From JACRCT01 sp049841135 (GTDB taxonomy: Bacteria > Myxococcota > Myxococcia > Myxococcales > UBA5297): 64,000 bases of DNA. Position 1 is the first letter of the stretch; every line of letters begins with the position of its first letter. Where the stretch lies: assembly GCA_049841135.1 (NCBI GenBank), contig JASGHK010000006.1:372001-436000 (forward strand), given 5' to 3'. This document shows positions 46,498 to 56,400 of this stretch, one piece after another. The translations under genes were made by a program, and so were the position numbers. The notes under the pieces were generated by a model. The model saw only the letters and a program-made list of their open reading frames with translations, searched no databases and was not told where the DNA came from.

Positions 46498-46698
46498 GGC
46501 GATCTCCTTGTTGGGGGGTGGAAGGCAGGAAGGATGCCTGCCGGCTCGAAATGGTTTCAAACGGGCAGGCGTTGCAGCTCTCGCCAATGTCCGCTCGAAG
46601 GCAGCGCGCGTTTCGGACGTCCACGGGTGGAGGGCAGCGGCGCGGCTCGGCGATAGGCCGGGAAAGCCCACCACGATGGACAGCACGCGGAGGTCCCG

Positions 46699-47944
46699 GT
46701 GCGTTATCCTCCAGCCACTGTGCGCAAGCTCCGACGACTCGTCCCGACCCTCCTCGCGCTGCTCCTTGTCGTCCTCGCCCCGGGGGCCGCTCTCGCAGCG
46801 GACCTCGCCGTCCACGTCCTCGACGTGGGCCAGGGCGACGCCATCTTCATCCGCTCGCCGGCAGGCAAGACCGTGCTCATCGACGCGGGAACGCCGGAGT
46901 CGTCCAGGCGCCTCGTCTCGCGGCTGCACGAGCTGGTGCCCGGGCAGCTCGACCTGGTGCTGATGACGCACCCCCACGCCGACCACATCGGCGGCATGGA
47001 GGCGGTCATCCGCGACCTGGGAGCGCGCATCTTCATGGAGCCCGGGTTCGACCACCCCTCGCCCCTCTACTCCCACCTGCTCAAGGCGGTGGAGTCCAAG
47101 GGCGTGCAGCTCAAGGTGGGCAAGGCCGGCAACAACGTGGAGATCGGCGGCGGAGCCGTGATGCACCTGCTCGCGCCCAAGGACCCCTTCTTCCACAACA
47201 CCCGCTCGGACGCGAACGCCAACTCCATCGTCATCCGGCTCTCCTACGGCAAGACGGCCTTCTACCTGGCGGCCGACTCCGAAGCCGAGACCGAGAAGCG
47301 GATCCTGGAGAGCGGCGAGGAGCTCTCGGCGGACGTCTACAAGGTGGCGCACCACGGCAGCCGGCACAGCAGCACGCCCGAGCTCGCTCGAGAAGATCCA
47401 CCCGAGGATCGCGGTCGTCTCGGTCGGCGCCGGCAATGACTACGGCCACCCGACGCGGCAGGCGCTGGATCGGCTCGAGGCGGTGCATGCCGAGGTGCTG
47501 CGCACCGACCTGGACGGCGAGGTGGTGCTGCACAGCGACGGCGAGAAGGTGACCTACGCCACCGAGAAGGGCGGCGGCCTCGCACAGCTCGAACAGAAGA
47601 CCGCGGAGACGGTCGAGCCGGCCGAGCCTCCGCGGCCCGAGCCGAAGAAGACGACCCCCGCCAAGGTCACGCCCGCGCCCCCGACCCCTGAGCCGACGCC
47701 CGTGCCGGCTCCGACGCCTCCGTCGAAGACCAAGACGATCGTCGTGACCGGCGATGAAGGAGGAGGCGGCGGTTCGGAGAGGCCTGCGTCTGCGGGCGGC
47801 TACGTGGCCAGCAAGAACAGCGAGGTCTTCCACCGGCCCGAGTGCAACAACGCGCAGCGCATCAAGCCGGGGAACGTCGTGCGGTTCAGGACGCGGGAGG
47901 AAGCGACGGCCTCCAAGCGTCCGGCGAAGGACTGCAACCCGTAG
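46699..47944 (+). CDS. Secreted metallo-beta-lactamase-fold hydrolase with Ada-like C-terminal domain, one-base frameshift
   Basis: An exported protein of about 414 residues. A signal peptide (LVPTLLALLLVVLAPGAALA) precedes a ComEC/Rec2-type metallo-beta-lactamase domain (about 35-285) with VLDVGQGDAIFI, the metal motif THPHADHIGG and VAHHGSRHSS. The frame slips at about 47386 (between STPEL and EKIHPRIAVVSVG); removing one base gives a whole 415 codons. A Pro/Thr linker leads to a C-terminal domain (YVASKNSEVFHRPECNNAQR ... KDC) like the Ada metal-binding fold. GGAGG lies 5 nt before the GTG start. Relatives of the ComEC C-terminal domain act as nucleases; the substrate here is not known. 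The DUF3006 gene follows after 14 bp. Confidence 0.85.
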
Positions 47945-47958
47945 ATGAGGAGGAGCCG

Positions 47959-48207
47959 ATGACGGGACCGTTCGTGGATCGCATCGAGGGCAAGCTCGCG
48001 GTGCTGGTCGTCGACGGCAAGGAAGAGAAGGTACCGCTCGCCAAGCTCCCCAAGGGCGTGAAGGAGGGCGTGTACCTGACCGCGGACCGCAAGGCGATCG
48101 ACCAGGCCGCGTCCGACGCTGCGGCGCAGGAGACCCGGGAGCGGCGCGAGCGGCTGCTCAAGAAGAGCGAAGAGAGCGGTGGCAGCGGCGGCGACTTCTC
48201 ACTCTGA
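47959..48207 (+). CDS. DUF3006-like small protein
   Basis: An 82-residue protein with AGGAGGAG before its ATG, 14 bp after the metallo-beta-lactamase gene. FVDRIEGKLAVLVVDGKEEKV and LPKGVKEGVYL match the short beta-rich DUF3006 family, often found next to ComEC-like hydrolases. The tail is charged and Ser/Gly-rich. The role is unknown; the pairing suggests a helper for the neighbouring hydrolase. Confidence 0.85.
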   Translation: MTGPFVDRIEGKLAVLVVDGKEEKVPLAKLPKGVKEGVYLTADRKAIDQAASDAAAQETRERRERLLKKSEESGGSGGDFSL

Positions 48208-48229
48208 ACCGAACCCTCGAGCGAACTCC

Positions 48230-48394
48230 ATGCCCATCTCCGAGTCCGAGCTGAACGCGCTGATCACCCGTCGCCGCGCCATGAGCGGCGAATCGTACGA
48301 GAAGGCGAAGCAGGCGGTGCTCGCCTACCTGCGCGAGCAGGGGACCATCACCGACCAGGAGTACCAGCGGCTCAAGAGCGGCTCGATGCACTAG
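48230..48394 (+). CDS. Small hypothetical protein (54 residues)
   Basis: A 54-residue helical protein (MPISESELNALITRRRAMSG ... ITDQEYQRLKSGSMH). The ATG at 48230 is 22 bp after the DUF3006 stop, in the same direction, with a poor ribosome site. The charged helical content and clean stop favour a real gene; no family is recognised. Confidence 0.6.
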   Translation: MPISESELNALITRRRAMSGESYEKAKQAVLAYLREQGTITDQEYQRLKSGSMH

Positions 48395-48410
48395 CCGGAG
48401 GGGGGAGGGC

Positions 48411-49091
48411 TCACGCCCGCGGCTTGGGCCTGGGCGCCTCGACCCCGAGCGTGCGGTAGACCATGTCGAGCACGGTCTCTCGGCAGGCCTCGACGCGCGC
48501 GGCCTTCAAGGCATCGTCCTCGGTGACCAGGCTGATGAAGTGGGCGTCGGCGAAGTAGCCCATGCACGCGGAGTAGACCGCCAGCAGCAGTCGCTGCGCG
48601 TCGACCTGGCGGAACTCGCCCTCGGCGATCCCCTCGTCGATGAAGCGGGTGCCCTTCTCGAAGAGCGGGCGGAAGAAGGTGGAGACGATGCCGTCGAAGT
48701 AGCGGCTCTGGTCGCCCGAGCCCATGAAGGTGAGCCGGCCGAACTGCGGGTGACGCGCGACGTAGTCGAAGAAGCCGCGCACGAAGTGGTCCATCCGCTC
48801 GGTGCGGGTGATGGCGGTGATGTGCGTCTCCTGCACCAGCTTGATGAGCTCGAACAGGATGCGGTCGAGGACCGCGCGGTACAGCTTCTCCTTCGAGTCG
48901 AAGTAGTAGTGGATCATCGCCTTGGTGACCCCGGAGGCCTCGGCGATCTCCTGCGTGGTGGCGCCGTAGAAGCCGACGCGAGCGAAGACCTGCTCCGCGG
49001 CGTCGAGGATCTGCGTCTCGGTCTCGCGGCTCTTGTCCTTGGTGGGGCGGCCCACGGCACGGCGTTGGGGCGCGGCGCGGCGCTGGCTCAT
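48411..49091 (-). CDS. TetR-family regulator
   Basis: A 226-residue regulator with a basic N-terminal arm and a TetR helix-turn-helix at about residues 28-74 (QVFARVGFYGATTQEIAEAS; VTKAMIHYYFDSKEKLYRAV). The C-terminal domain begins ILFELIKLVQETHI and resembles the ligand domains of regulators of fatty-acid or drug genes, but this is not specific. It stands alone, convergent with the small + strand gene, with only 16 bp between. The 24-bp motif at 49171-49194 lies 80 bp upstream of the start and could be its binding site. Confidence 0.88.
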   Translation of the reverse strand: MSQRRAAPQRRAVGRPTKDKSRETETQILDAAEQVFARVGFYGATTQEIAEASGVTKAMIHYYFDSKEKLYRAVLDRILFELIKLVQETHITAITRTERMDHFVRGFFDYVARHPQFGRLTFMGSGDQSRYFDGIVSTFFRPLFEKGTRFIDEGIAEGEFRQVDAQRLLLAVYSACMGYFADAHFISLVTEDDALKAARVEACRETVLDMVYRTLGVEAPRPKPRA

Positions 49092-49170
49092 CGGCGGCTT
49101 CTCCCATCTTCCACTCCGGCGATCGAGTCCGCTTCCGCGGGGGTCGCCTTCGGGCCGGCATCCATGTTGA

Positions 49171-49194
49171 TGAACGCTGACATACCTTACGCAA
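49171..49194. repeat. 24-bp motif, copy 2
   Basis: TGAACGCTGACA followed by TACCTTACGCAA matches 39987-40010 at 21 of 24 positions. It sits 80 bp upstream of the tetR gene at 48411-49091. It is not palindromic, which argues against a plain TetR dimer site. Confidence 0.4.
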
Positions 49195-49223
49195 CTCCAG
49201 ATCCCGGCCGCGCAGAGACCGAG

Positions 49224-49316
49224 CTACCCGGGCATCCTCCCGGTGCGCACCAGCCAGGTCGCGGCGGCGGCCAGCGCGAAGAGCACCACCAGCAGGATCC
49301 CCAGAGCACGGTTCAT
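49224..49316 (-). CDS. Possible 30-residue single-span membrane peptide
   Basis: MNRALGILLVVLFALAAAAT followed by WLVRTGRMPG: one hydrophobic helix with a short basic tail. Its ATG overlaps the stop of the upstream GT-C-like gene as ATGA, a coupling often seen between real genes. It is too short for homology-based support. Confidence 0.4.
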   Translation of the reverse strand: MNRALGILLVVLFALAAAATWLVRTGRMPG

Positions 49317-51117
49317 GGTGGCCCGATCCGGTAGAGGTTCCAGCCCCCCGCGGACGCCACCAGCGGGAAGGGCGCCTGGCCGCGCGTGGCGTAGAACGTC
49401 TGGCGCCCCTGCGGCGCGACGAACTGCGCAAAGGACTTGGGGTCCTGCAGGCGCATCTTCGTCTCGCGATAGGGGCTCTGGTAGTAGCCGGGGTCGGGGA
49501 AGTAGTTGAGCTCGCGGCCGCACAGGTAGGGCAGCCAGGTGCCGACCTCGCCCGCGTTGGGCGCGAAGAGGATGGCGTCCGCCGGGGTCTTGCTCTTCAC
49601 CGCCGCGCACAGCTCCCGCGCCCGCGCGAACTCTCCCGCCGACTGCGGCGCGCCGTGCACCCGGTCGAGCCGCCCCGGTAGCCCAGCGCGCACAGTCCCA
49701 GCGCCGCCGCGGCGACCACCGCCCACGGCCAGCGCGAAGGCAGCCGCGAGGCGAGCCGGTCGACGAGCACCGCGAGACAGATCGCGAGGGGCACCGCGGC
49801 GTCGGTCAGGCCGCGGCTCGGGGTGAGCGCGGTCCACGAGCCGTGCACCAGCCACCAGACGGCCGCGCGGTAGACCATGTCCCAGACCACCCAGAAGGCG
49901 AGCAGCCCCACCGCCCAGGCCGGCAGCAGCCGCTGGCCGGGCTCGCGGTGCGAGGTGAGCGTGAAGGCCAGGCCCGCCATCCCGCCGCCGAGCAGGACCG
50001 GGCCCATCACCTCCCAGGCCTTGAGGAGGTCGGTCATCTTCTCGCGCTCGAACTTGAAGGCGTGCAGCAGGTCGAAGCGGCCCGAGGGGCGCAGCATCAC
50101 CATCAGCCCGGCGGTGGCCACCGCCAGCGCGAGCGCCCAGAAGCCGGCGCGGCCGACGCTCGACCAGCGGCGCTCGAGCAAGAGCTCGAGCAGGAGGAGC
50201 AGCGCGATGCTGAAGCCGAGCAGCGCGAAGGAGAGGTGGTGGGTGAACGCCATGGCCGCGGCGAGGATCGCCGCGAGCACGGCGCTGCCGCGCGAGGGCT
50301 CGCTGATGGCGAGGACGAAGCCCGCCATCAGCACCAGGCCCGCGAGGTTGGGAAGGCCGCCCCAGCCGGCGTGGCCCGCCAGCGTGCCCCAGCCGTCGCA
50401 GAGGCCGTAGACCAGGACGGCGAGCGTGCCGGCGCGGGCGCTGCCGCCGCCAAAGCGCAGCCCCAGCGCGTAGACCGCCAGCAGCATCAGCGCGGCGATC
50501 CAGAGGAAGCCCAGGGTGAAGGCCAGGTCAGGCCGGACGCCGCCCAGCTTGGCATAGAGCGCGAAGACCGCGTGCATCGCGGCCGGGTAGTTGAACTTCT
50601 CGCCCGGCTCGTACGGGCCCCAGGTGGTCGGCAAGGCGCCGAGCCGGCGGATGCTGTCGATGATGGCGCTGTGGAAGGCCGGGTCCCAGCCCTGGGGGAC
50701 CGGCCGGAGCACGAGCGGCACCGCGAAGACGGCGAACGCCAGCACCACGGCGGCCAGGCCCCACAGATGCGCGGCGTGCCTCACCCCCTGACCCCCTCTC
50801 CGGCTTCGCGGAGAGGGGGAACTCGAATCTCCACCCGGTGGAGACTCCGTTGGGATCGCGGGCGCCTCGATGCTCTCGGCGCGAATGCGCAGCCAGGCGA
50901 AGCCAGCGGTGGCCAGGCCGAGCAGCGCGATGGCGAAGACCAGCACGCCCGCGAGCGCGGCGAGGTAGCAGGCGATGGTCGTCAGTGCGAGCCCGGCCAC
51001 CAGGCCCAGCACCCGCCGCTCGATGGGCGGCAGGGCAGGGGCGAGCGCGTTCGCGGCGAAGATGCCGGGCAGCGCGCCGAGGAGGAGCAGGAAGAGGCCG
51101 AGGACGACGGCAATCAC
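49313..51117 (-). CDS. Polytopic GT-C-like membrane protein, one-base frameshift
   Basis: A protein of about 601 residues with 11 or more hydrophobic segments. A periplasmic loop reads GALPTTWGPYEPGEKFNYPA, a pattern of GT-C-type glycosyltransferase-like membrane proteins. The C-terminal soluble part (AILFAPNAGEVGTWLPYLCG; LNYFPDPGYYQSPYRE) is in another frame; adding one base in a C-run (+ strand 49673-49676) rejoins them with a whole 602 codons. A class B REP hairpin lies in frame at 50792-50819, in the loop after the fourth segment. The GTG at 51117 is taken as start with modest support. Likely a lipid-linked sugar transferase; the acceptor is unknown. Confidence 0.7.
50792..50819. repeat. 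REP-like class B hairpin in frame inside the GT-C-like gene
   Basis: An 11-bp perfect stem (CCCCCTCTCCG with CGGAGAGGGGG) and GCTTCG loop. It adds a Ser/Pro/Arg-rich stretch (SPSPRSRRGG) to a loop between membrane segments. Confidence 0.7.
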
Positions 51118-51431
51118 GGCGCGCAGAATGCCCTTGGCCGCAGGGTGAAGTCGAGGGTCGAGTCGACAGGGGCGTCGACACCCTGTGGCGGACGAGTCGA
51201 CACCCCGCGCTTGTCGAGGGGCCAGGGCTCGGCCTTTGCCCACCGACACCCCAGCTCGCTGGTCTCCCGCTCGGGGTTCGGCTGACCATCGCGGTCGAGG
51301 AGCGACCAATTGGAGGGAGGTGTGCTCTGGCCCCGACAAGCTCGGGGTGTCAGGGTCGGCCTCGCTCGCTCGGGCGCCGGCAGAAGACGCGCTCACGCTG
51401 AGAGCGAACGTGGGTTAGAGTCCGCCCCGCC
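51118..51431. other. Divergent region between two GT-C-like genes
   Basis: A 314-bp gap filled mainly by class A REP-like sequence: two or three direct copies at about 51157-51224 and an inverted copy at 51329-51351. Promoters for the divergent genes must lie here but could not be picked out. Confidence 0.5.
51200..51351. repeat. Inverted pair of REP-like class A elements
   Basis: GACACCCCGCGCTTGTCGAG at 51200 faces CCCCGACAAGCTCGGGGTGTC ending at 51351, the arrangement of BIME-type paired REPs. The same cores occur near 30040, 44810 and 57200. Confidence 0.7.
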
Positions 51432-53312
51432 ATGGCAGAGCCGATCGCGCCCGACCGAGCGCCCATCCCCACGTCCGCAGCCGAAACCGCCCCCGACCCG
51501 CAGCCGACGCCAGCCCAGACAGGCTCCGGTCCCAAGGCCGAGCCCGTCCCGTGGCTGACCCCGGGCCGCGCCAGCTTCGCCATCGCCCTGGCGGTGGTGC
51601 TCTGGTCCGGGCTCTCGCTCAAGCACTACGGCATCACCTCGGACTCGCCCTCGCTCTTCTACTCGGGCGACCGCCACCTGTTCTGGATGGCGAACCCGAC
51701 GGTGCCCAAGGCGCTGGCGCTGCTCGACCTCGACTACAACCCGCCGGGCTTCAACCCCCAGTTCCAGCGCTTCCCGGACATCAAGGACCCGGCGCACTAC
51801 CCGGTCTTCCCGGGCCTCGTCGCCGGCGTCGTCTCGCTGGTGCTGCACACCAAGCTGGGCTGGCTGGATGCCATCGACGGGCACCACTTCGGGCTCGTCC
51901 TGCTGCAGGGCGTGCTCGTCTTCCTCTTCGGCCTCTACGCCTGCCGGATGCTCGGCCGGGGTGCGGGCATCGCCGCCACGCTGGCCTGCGCCTTCTACCC
52001 GACCGTCCTGGGCCACACGCCCAACAACGCCAAGGACCTGCCCTGCGCGATGTTCTACGCCATCGCGCTGATGGCCACCTGCGTCGGCGTGCTCGAGGAG
52101 AAGGCCAAGCACCTGTACTGGGCCTCGACGTTCATCGGGCTGGGGCTGGGCGCCAAGCTCAACGCGGGCTTCGTCTTCATCTCGCTCCTGGTCTGGTCGC
52201 CCATCGCCTGGTGGCTGCTCTACCGGAAAACCAAATCCATTCCCAAGCAGGTCCTCGTCGCCTACCTCGCCGCGCCCTTCGTGGCCTTCGCCGTCTTCTT
52301 CATCACCTGGCCCTGGCTCTGGTACGGCGGCCCGCGCGACTGGTTCGACCACCTCAAGGAGTACGTGCAGTTCATGGCCGGCTTCGGCTCCTCCGGCCGC
52401 ACCCTGCCGACCGCCTACCCGCTCAAGGCGCTGTTCCTGCAGACTCCGCCGGTGGTGCTCGTCGCCATGGTCGCCGCGTGGGCCGTGGGCTGGAAGGGCT
52501 CTCGCGAGGACAAGGTCCGCTACGCGCTGCTCTGGTGCTGGCTGGCGCTGCCCATCCTGCGCATCGCCATGCCGCGCTCGAACTTCTACGACGGCAACCG
52601 GCACTTCATGGAGTACGCGCCGGCCGCGTGCGCCTTCGCCGGGATGGGCGCGGCCATCCTCTACCGCAAGCTCCGGGAGTACCTCGCGCCGCGCAGGCTG
52701 GGGCTGGCCGGCATCGGCGCCGCCGGGCTCGCGGGCTTCACGGGAATCCTGCTCCCGGTGATCGAGTACCACCCCTACGAGACCACCTACTTCAACTTCC
52801 TCATCGGCGGGCTGGGCGGGGCGCAGCAGAAGGGCCTGTTCCAGATAGGCCCGCCGCAGGACATCCGCGTCAACGGCACCGAGGGCGACTACTGGTTCAG
52901 CTCCGCGCGCGACGCCTTCTACGATCTGCGCCAGTTCAACCCGAAGAACGAGCCCATCGCGATCTGCGGGCCAGGACGCACCCACGCGATGTTCAACATC
53001 CTCGACGAGCCGCGCTTCAACTTCGTCGAGGTGCAGGAGAAGTCCTTCGACGAGGCGCCGTTCCTCTACGCGAGCCCGCGGGAGTCGCTCTGCTGGTGGC
53101 GGCAGGTGCGCCGCTGGGAGCGCGAGCGCCCGGTCATCAAGCGCGTGGAGCGGGGCGGCGGGCTCATCTACGAGATCCTCGGGCCCAAGGACGGCCAGGT
53201 CCGCACCCCGCCGTCGCCGGAGACGGTGTACGAGCGGGAGCCCGACCCCCGCGACCGCGACGGGCTCATCTGGAAGCAGGACCCCAACTCGCGCTCGGGC
53301 ATGTGGAAGTAG
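51432..53312 (+). CDS. GT-C family (PMT-like) membrane glycosyltransferase
   Basis: A 626-residue protein. After a Pro/Ala-rich cytoplasmic start (1-45) come about 10 hydrophobic segments, the first at about 48-66. The first periplasmic loop (YGITSDSPSLFYSGDRHLFW) carries acidic residues where PMT/ArnT-type enzymes have the catalytic Asp. Other loops read HTPNNAKDLPCAMFYAI and RSNFYDGNRHFMEYAPAACA. The last 170 residues are a soluble, probably periplasmic domain. Such enzymes use polyprenyl-phosphate sugars. The frame is intact. It is divergent from the other GT-C-like gene, and both may serve one surface glycan pathway. Confidence 0.8.
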   Translation: MAEPIAPDRAPIPTSAAETAPDPQPTPAQTGSGPKAEPVPWLTPGRASFAIALAVVLWSGLSLKHYGITSDSPSLFYSGDRHLFWMANPTVPKALALLDLDYNPPGFNPQFQRFPDIKDPAHYPVFPGLVAGVVSLVLHTKLGWLDAIDGHHFGLVLLQGVLVFLFGLYACRMLGRGAGIAATLACAFYPTVLGHTPNNAKDLPCAMFYAIALMATCVGVLEEKAKHLYWASTFIGLGLGAKLNAGFVFISLLVWSPIAWWLLYRKTKSIPKQVLVAYLAAPFVAFAVFFITWPWLWYGGPRDWFDHLKEYVQFMAGFGSSGRTLPTAYPLKALFLQTPPVVLVAMVAAWAVGWKGSREDKVRYALLWCWLALPILRIAMPRSNFYDGNRHFMEYAPAACAFAGMGAAILYRKLREYLAPRRLGLAGIGAAGLAGFTGILLPVIEYHPYETTYFNFLIGGLGGAQQKGLFQIGPPQDIRVNGTEGDYWFSSARDAFYDLRQFNPKNEPIAICGPGRTHAMFNILDEPRFNFVEVQEKSFDEAPFLYASPRESLCWWRQVRRWERERPVIKRVERGGGLIYEILGPKDGQVRTPPSPETVYEREPDPRDRDGLIWKQDPNSRSGMWK

Positions 53313-53403
53313 CCCAGGAGCGCCCACCCATGCCCGGCTGAGGCCGGCGTTCGCCATCGCCCCTGGTGGCTGGGAGGTCCAGCCGCCGGTAGACTCCTCT
53401 GCC

Positions 53404-56400
53404 ATGAGCGGCTTCGGCGACCGGGGGGCGAAGGCACTGGCAGGCGCGGCTTTACTGGCCCTGCTCTCTTCCTGCTTCAACACCGGCGTCCCGCCGGGCG
53501 CCCAGCTGACCTGCTCCGCCGACTCGGACTGCCCGCCGGGCCTCGTCTGCCGCAAGGTGGTCAACCGCTGCCTGGACCCCAAGAGGCTCGACTCGACGCC
53601 GCCCGGGCTGGAGGAGGCGCCGGTGGTGAGCCCGGCGGTCGCGCGTGAAGGCCAGCCGGTGACCATCGCCTTTCGCACCACGGAGCTCCTGCTCGGCGAC
53701 CCGGCCGTGCTCGTCGGCGACAAGCCCGCCAAGGTCGACGAGGAGGGCACGGCCCGCTCCGAGCGGCGCTACCGCTTCGTCCTGGTGCCCGACGGCACCG
53801 AGCCGCAGAACGCGCCGGCCACGGTCAGCCTCACCCTCGTCGACCAGACCGGAAACGAGGCCCTCGTCCCCAGCGCCGGCACCGTGACCTTCGACTTCGC
53901 CGCCCCGGCGCTCGCGGGCCCGGTGGAGGTGGTGCTGGAGGGGCCGCCCAAGAGCCTGGTGGACCCGGTCCAGAAGGTCGGCGTCGGGGCGCGGGTCAGC
54001 GTCGCCATCGCCTTCGACGAGGCGACCGGAGTCGAGCCGGTGGTCGAGGCCGTCTGGGCCGACGCCGACCCGAAGTCGCCCAAGCCCGACGAGGTGCTCA
54101 CCTTCGTGCGCCGCAGCGGCGGGCCTCTCTCCTACGTCTTCGAGCACTCGCTGGTCGCCTCCGCGACGCGGCCCCAAGGCCCGTACGTGCTGCGGACGGA
54201 CGTGCGGGACGCGGCCGGCAACCGGGCGCCCCTGACGCTCTCCGCCGGCTTCGAGGTGGACACGCAGGCGCCAGCGAGCCCCGATGTGGCGACCGAGGGC
54301 CGGGTCGTCTTCCGCCGCGAGCCCTGGGGCACCGAGGCCGGCGCGGGCGTCCGGCGCATGCACGTCGTCGCCCTGCCCGGCGGCGTCGAGGCGGGCGCGG
54401 CGCTGTTCGTCTTCAACGAGGTCCATGGCGAGGTCGGCCACGCGACCGCCGACGGGAAGGGCGCGGCGACCGTGGACCTGCCGTTCTCCGATCTGGCGCG
54501 GGTCCTGGTGCGCGCGGTCGACGCCGCCGGCAACGCCTCGGCCGAGGTGCCGGTGCGCGACCTGGAGTGGGTGGCGACGCTGGGCGGCAAGGTGGCCGGC
54601 AGCACCCGCGAGAACCCGCACCAGTTCGTCTCCCGGTCGCGCATGGGCAGCAACGTGATCGGGCCCCTCGGCCCGCTCTACGGCGCACGGCCCCAAAGCG
54701 GGGCGGCGCTGGCCCGCGTCGACGCCGCCGGCAGCGCCGGCCTCGTGCGCCAGACCGGCGAGCCGACCTGGGCCCAGCGCGATCCCCGGCCGCGCCCGGT
54801 CTTCGGCTGCACCCTGGGCACCTACGCCATGGGCGGCGCCATCTGGGCCCGCGACGCGGCGCGCGACCAGATCGTGGCGCTCTCCGGCGACGGCCTGACC
54901 TGGGTCTTCAACGGCGACGACTGGCGGCCGATCATCACGGTGGACCCCGAAGGCGACGGCGACCCGACCCCGCGCTGCGGCAGCGCGTTGATCTACGACG
55001 AGCGGCGCGGCGAGGTGGTGCTGGTCGGCGGCCTGGGCGTCACCGGTGAGACCTGGGCGTGGACCGGCAGCAGCTGGCGGCTGGCGAACAGCGGCGAGGG
55101 CCCCACGGCGCGCTCCCACGCCGCGGCCGGCTACGACAAGCTGCGCGAGGAGGTCGTCCTCTTCGGCGGCACCCCCGCCCTGAGCGGCATCCGCCAGGAC
55201 ACCTGGGTCTGGGACGGCACCCGCTGGCACGAGCGGACGCCGCAGCACAAGCCGCCCGGCCGGTACGGCGCGGTGATGGCCTGGGACCCCGTGGGCCAGA
55301 CGCTGGTGATGTTCGGTGGGGAGAGCTTCGGCGACGACGAGCTCCAGGACCTCTGGCGCTGGGACGGCTCGGACTGGGTCCAGGTCGTTCCTGCCTCCTC
55401 CAGCGCTCCCTGGCCGAAGGGCCGCTCGCTGGCCACGATGGTCACCGACCCGGTGCGCAAGCGCGTGGTGCTCATGGGGGGCGCCACCGACAAGCACGAG
55501 AACAACCTCGACGTCTGGGAGTGGGACGGCGCGGCCTGGAGCAGCCGGTCCGCGACGCCGAACCCCTTCGACATGAGTGCGGTGCCCGGGTACGCCGAGA
55601 AATTCGTCTACCCGGGCCGCGGCGCCTCGCCGGCCTACTACGACCCCGTCCGCGAGCGGATCGTCTTGTTCGGCGGAGTCTTGGAGTACCCCTACCCCGG
55701 CGCGGGCAAGGGCTACCTCTACCTGGCCGACCTGTGGGACTGGGACCCGGGAGCGGGGACCTGGACCGACCGGACGGCGCCGCTCGACGCGAACACCAAC
55801 CTGCCCCCCACGCCGCGGGTGCGCTTCGGAGGGGCGATGGTCTACGACGAGCAGCGGGGAAAGGCGCTGCTCTTCGGGGGCGCGAGTTCGGTCAAGCAGG
55901 AAACCGTCTTCGGAGACACGCTCGACGACCTGTGGTCCTGGGACGGCAAGGCCTGGGAGGAGGTCAAGCACTCCGGAACCTGGCCGAAACATCGGGCCGC
56001 CCACGGCATGGCGTACGACCCGGTCCGGGGCGCCACGGTGATGTACGGCGGCTGGGACAGCGAGGCCGACACCTGGGAGCGGACCGACACCTGGCGCCTG
56101 GGGAGCACGGCGGTTCCGGGCAAGCCATGGGTCGCCTCGGCCGTGGCGACCTTCGAAGGGCCAGGCCCGACGGCGACGGTGACGCGCTTCGGCGGCGTGG
56201 GCATAACCTTCTCCGGGGCGATGGACATCCAGATCGTGCGCAGCGCCGAGACGGCGACCTGGAACGGCACGGCGTGGGACCCGCTCTCGCCGGCCAACAA
56301 GCCGATGCCCCGGGAACTGGTGGCCATGGGGCCCGACGGGCGGAGCGGGCTCATCCTCTTCGGGGGCGAAGTCGCCAATGCCCTGCCGCCCAACGAGGAG

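Noticed and set aside
49165..49200. TetR operator at the 24-bp motif
   Set aside because: The motif is not palindromic and its second copy is not next to any tetR gene; listed as a repeat instead.
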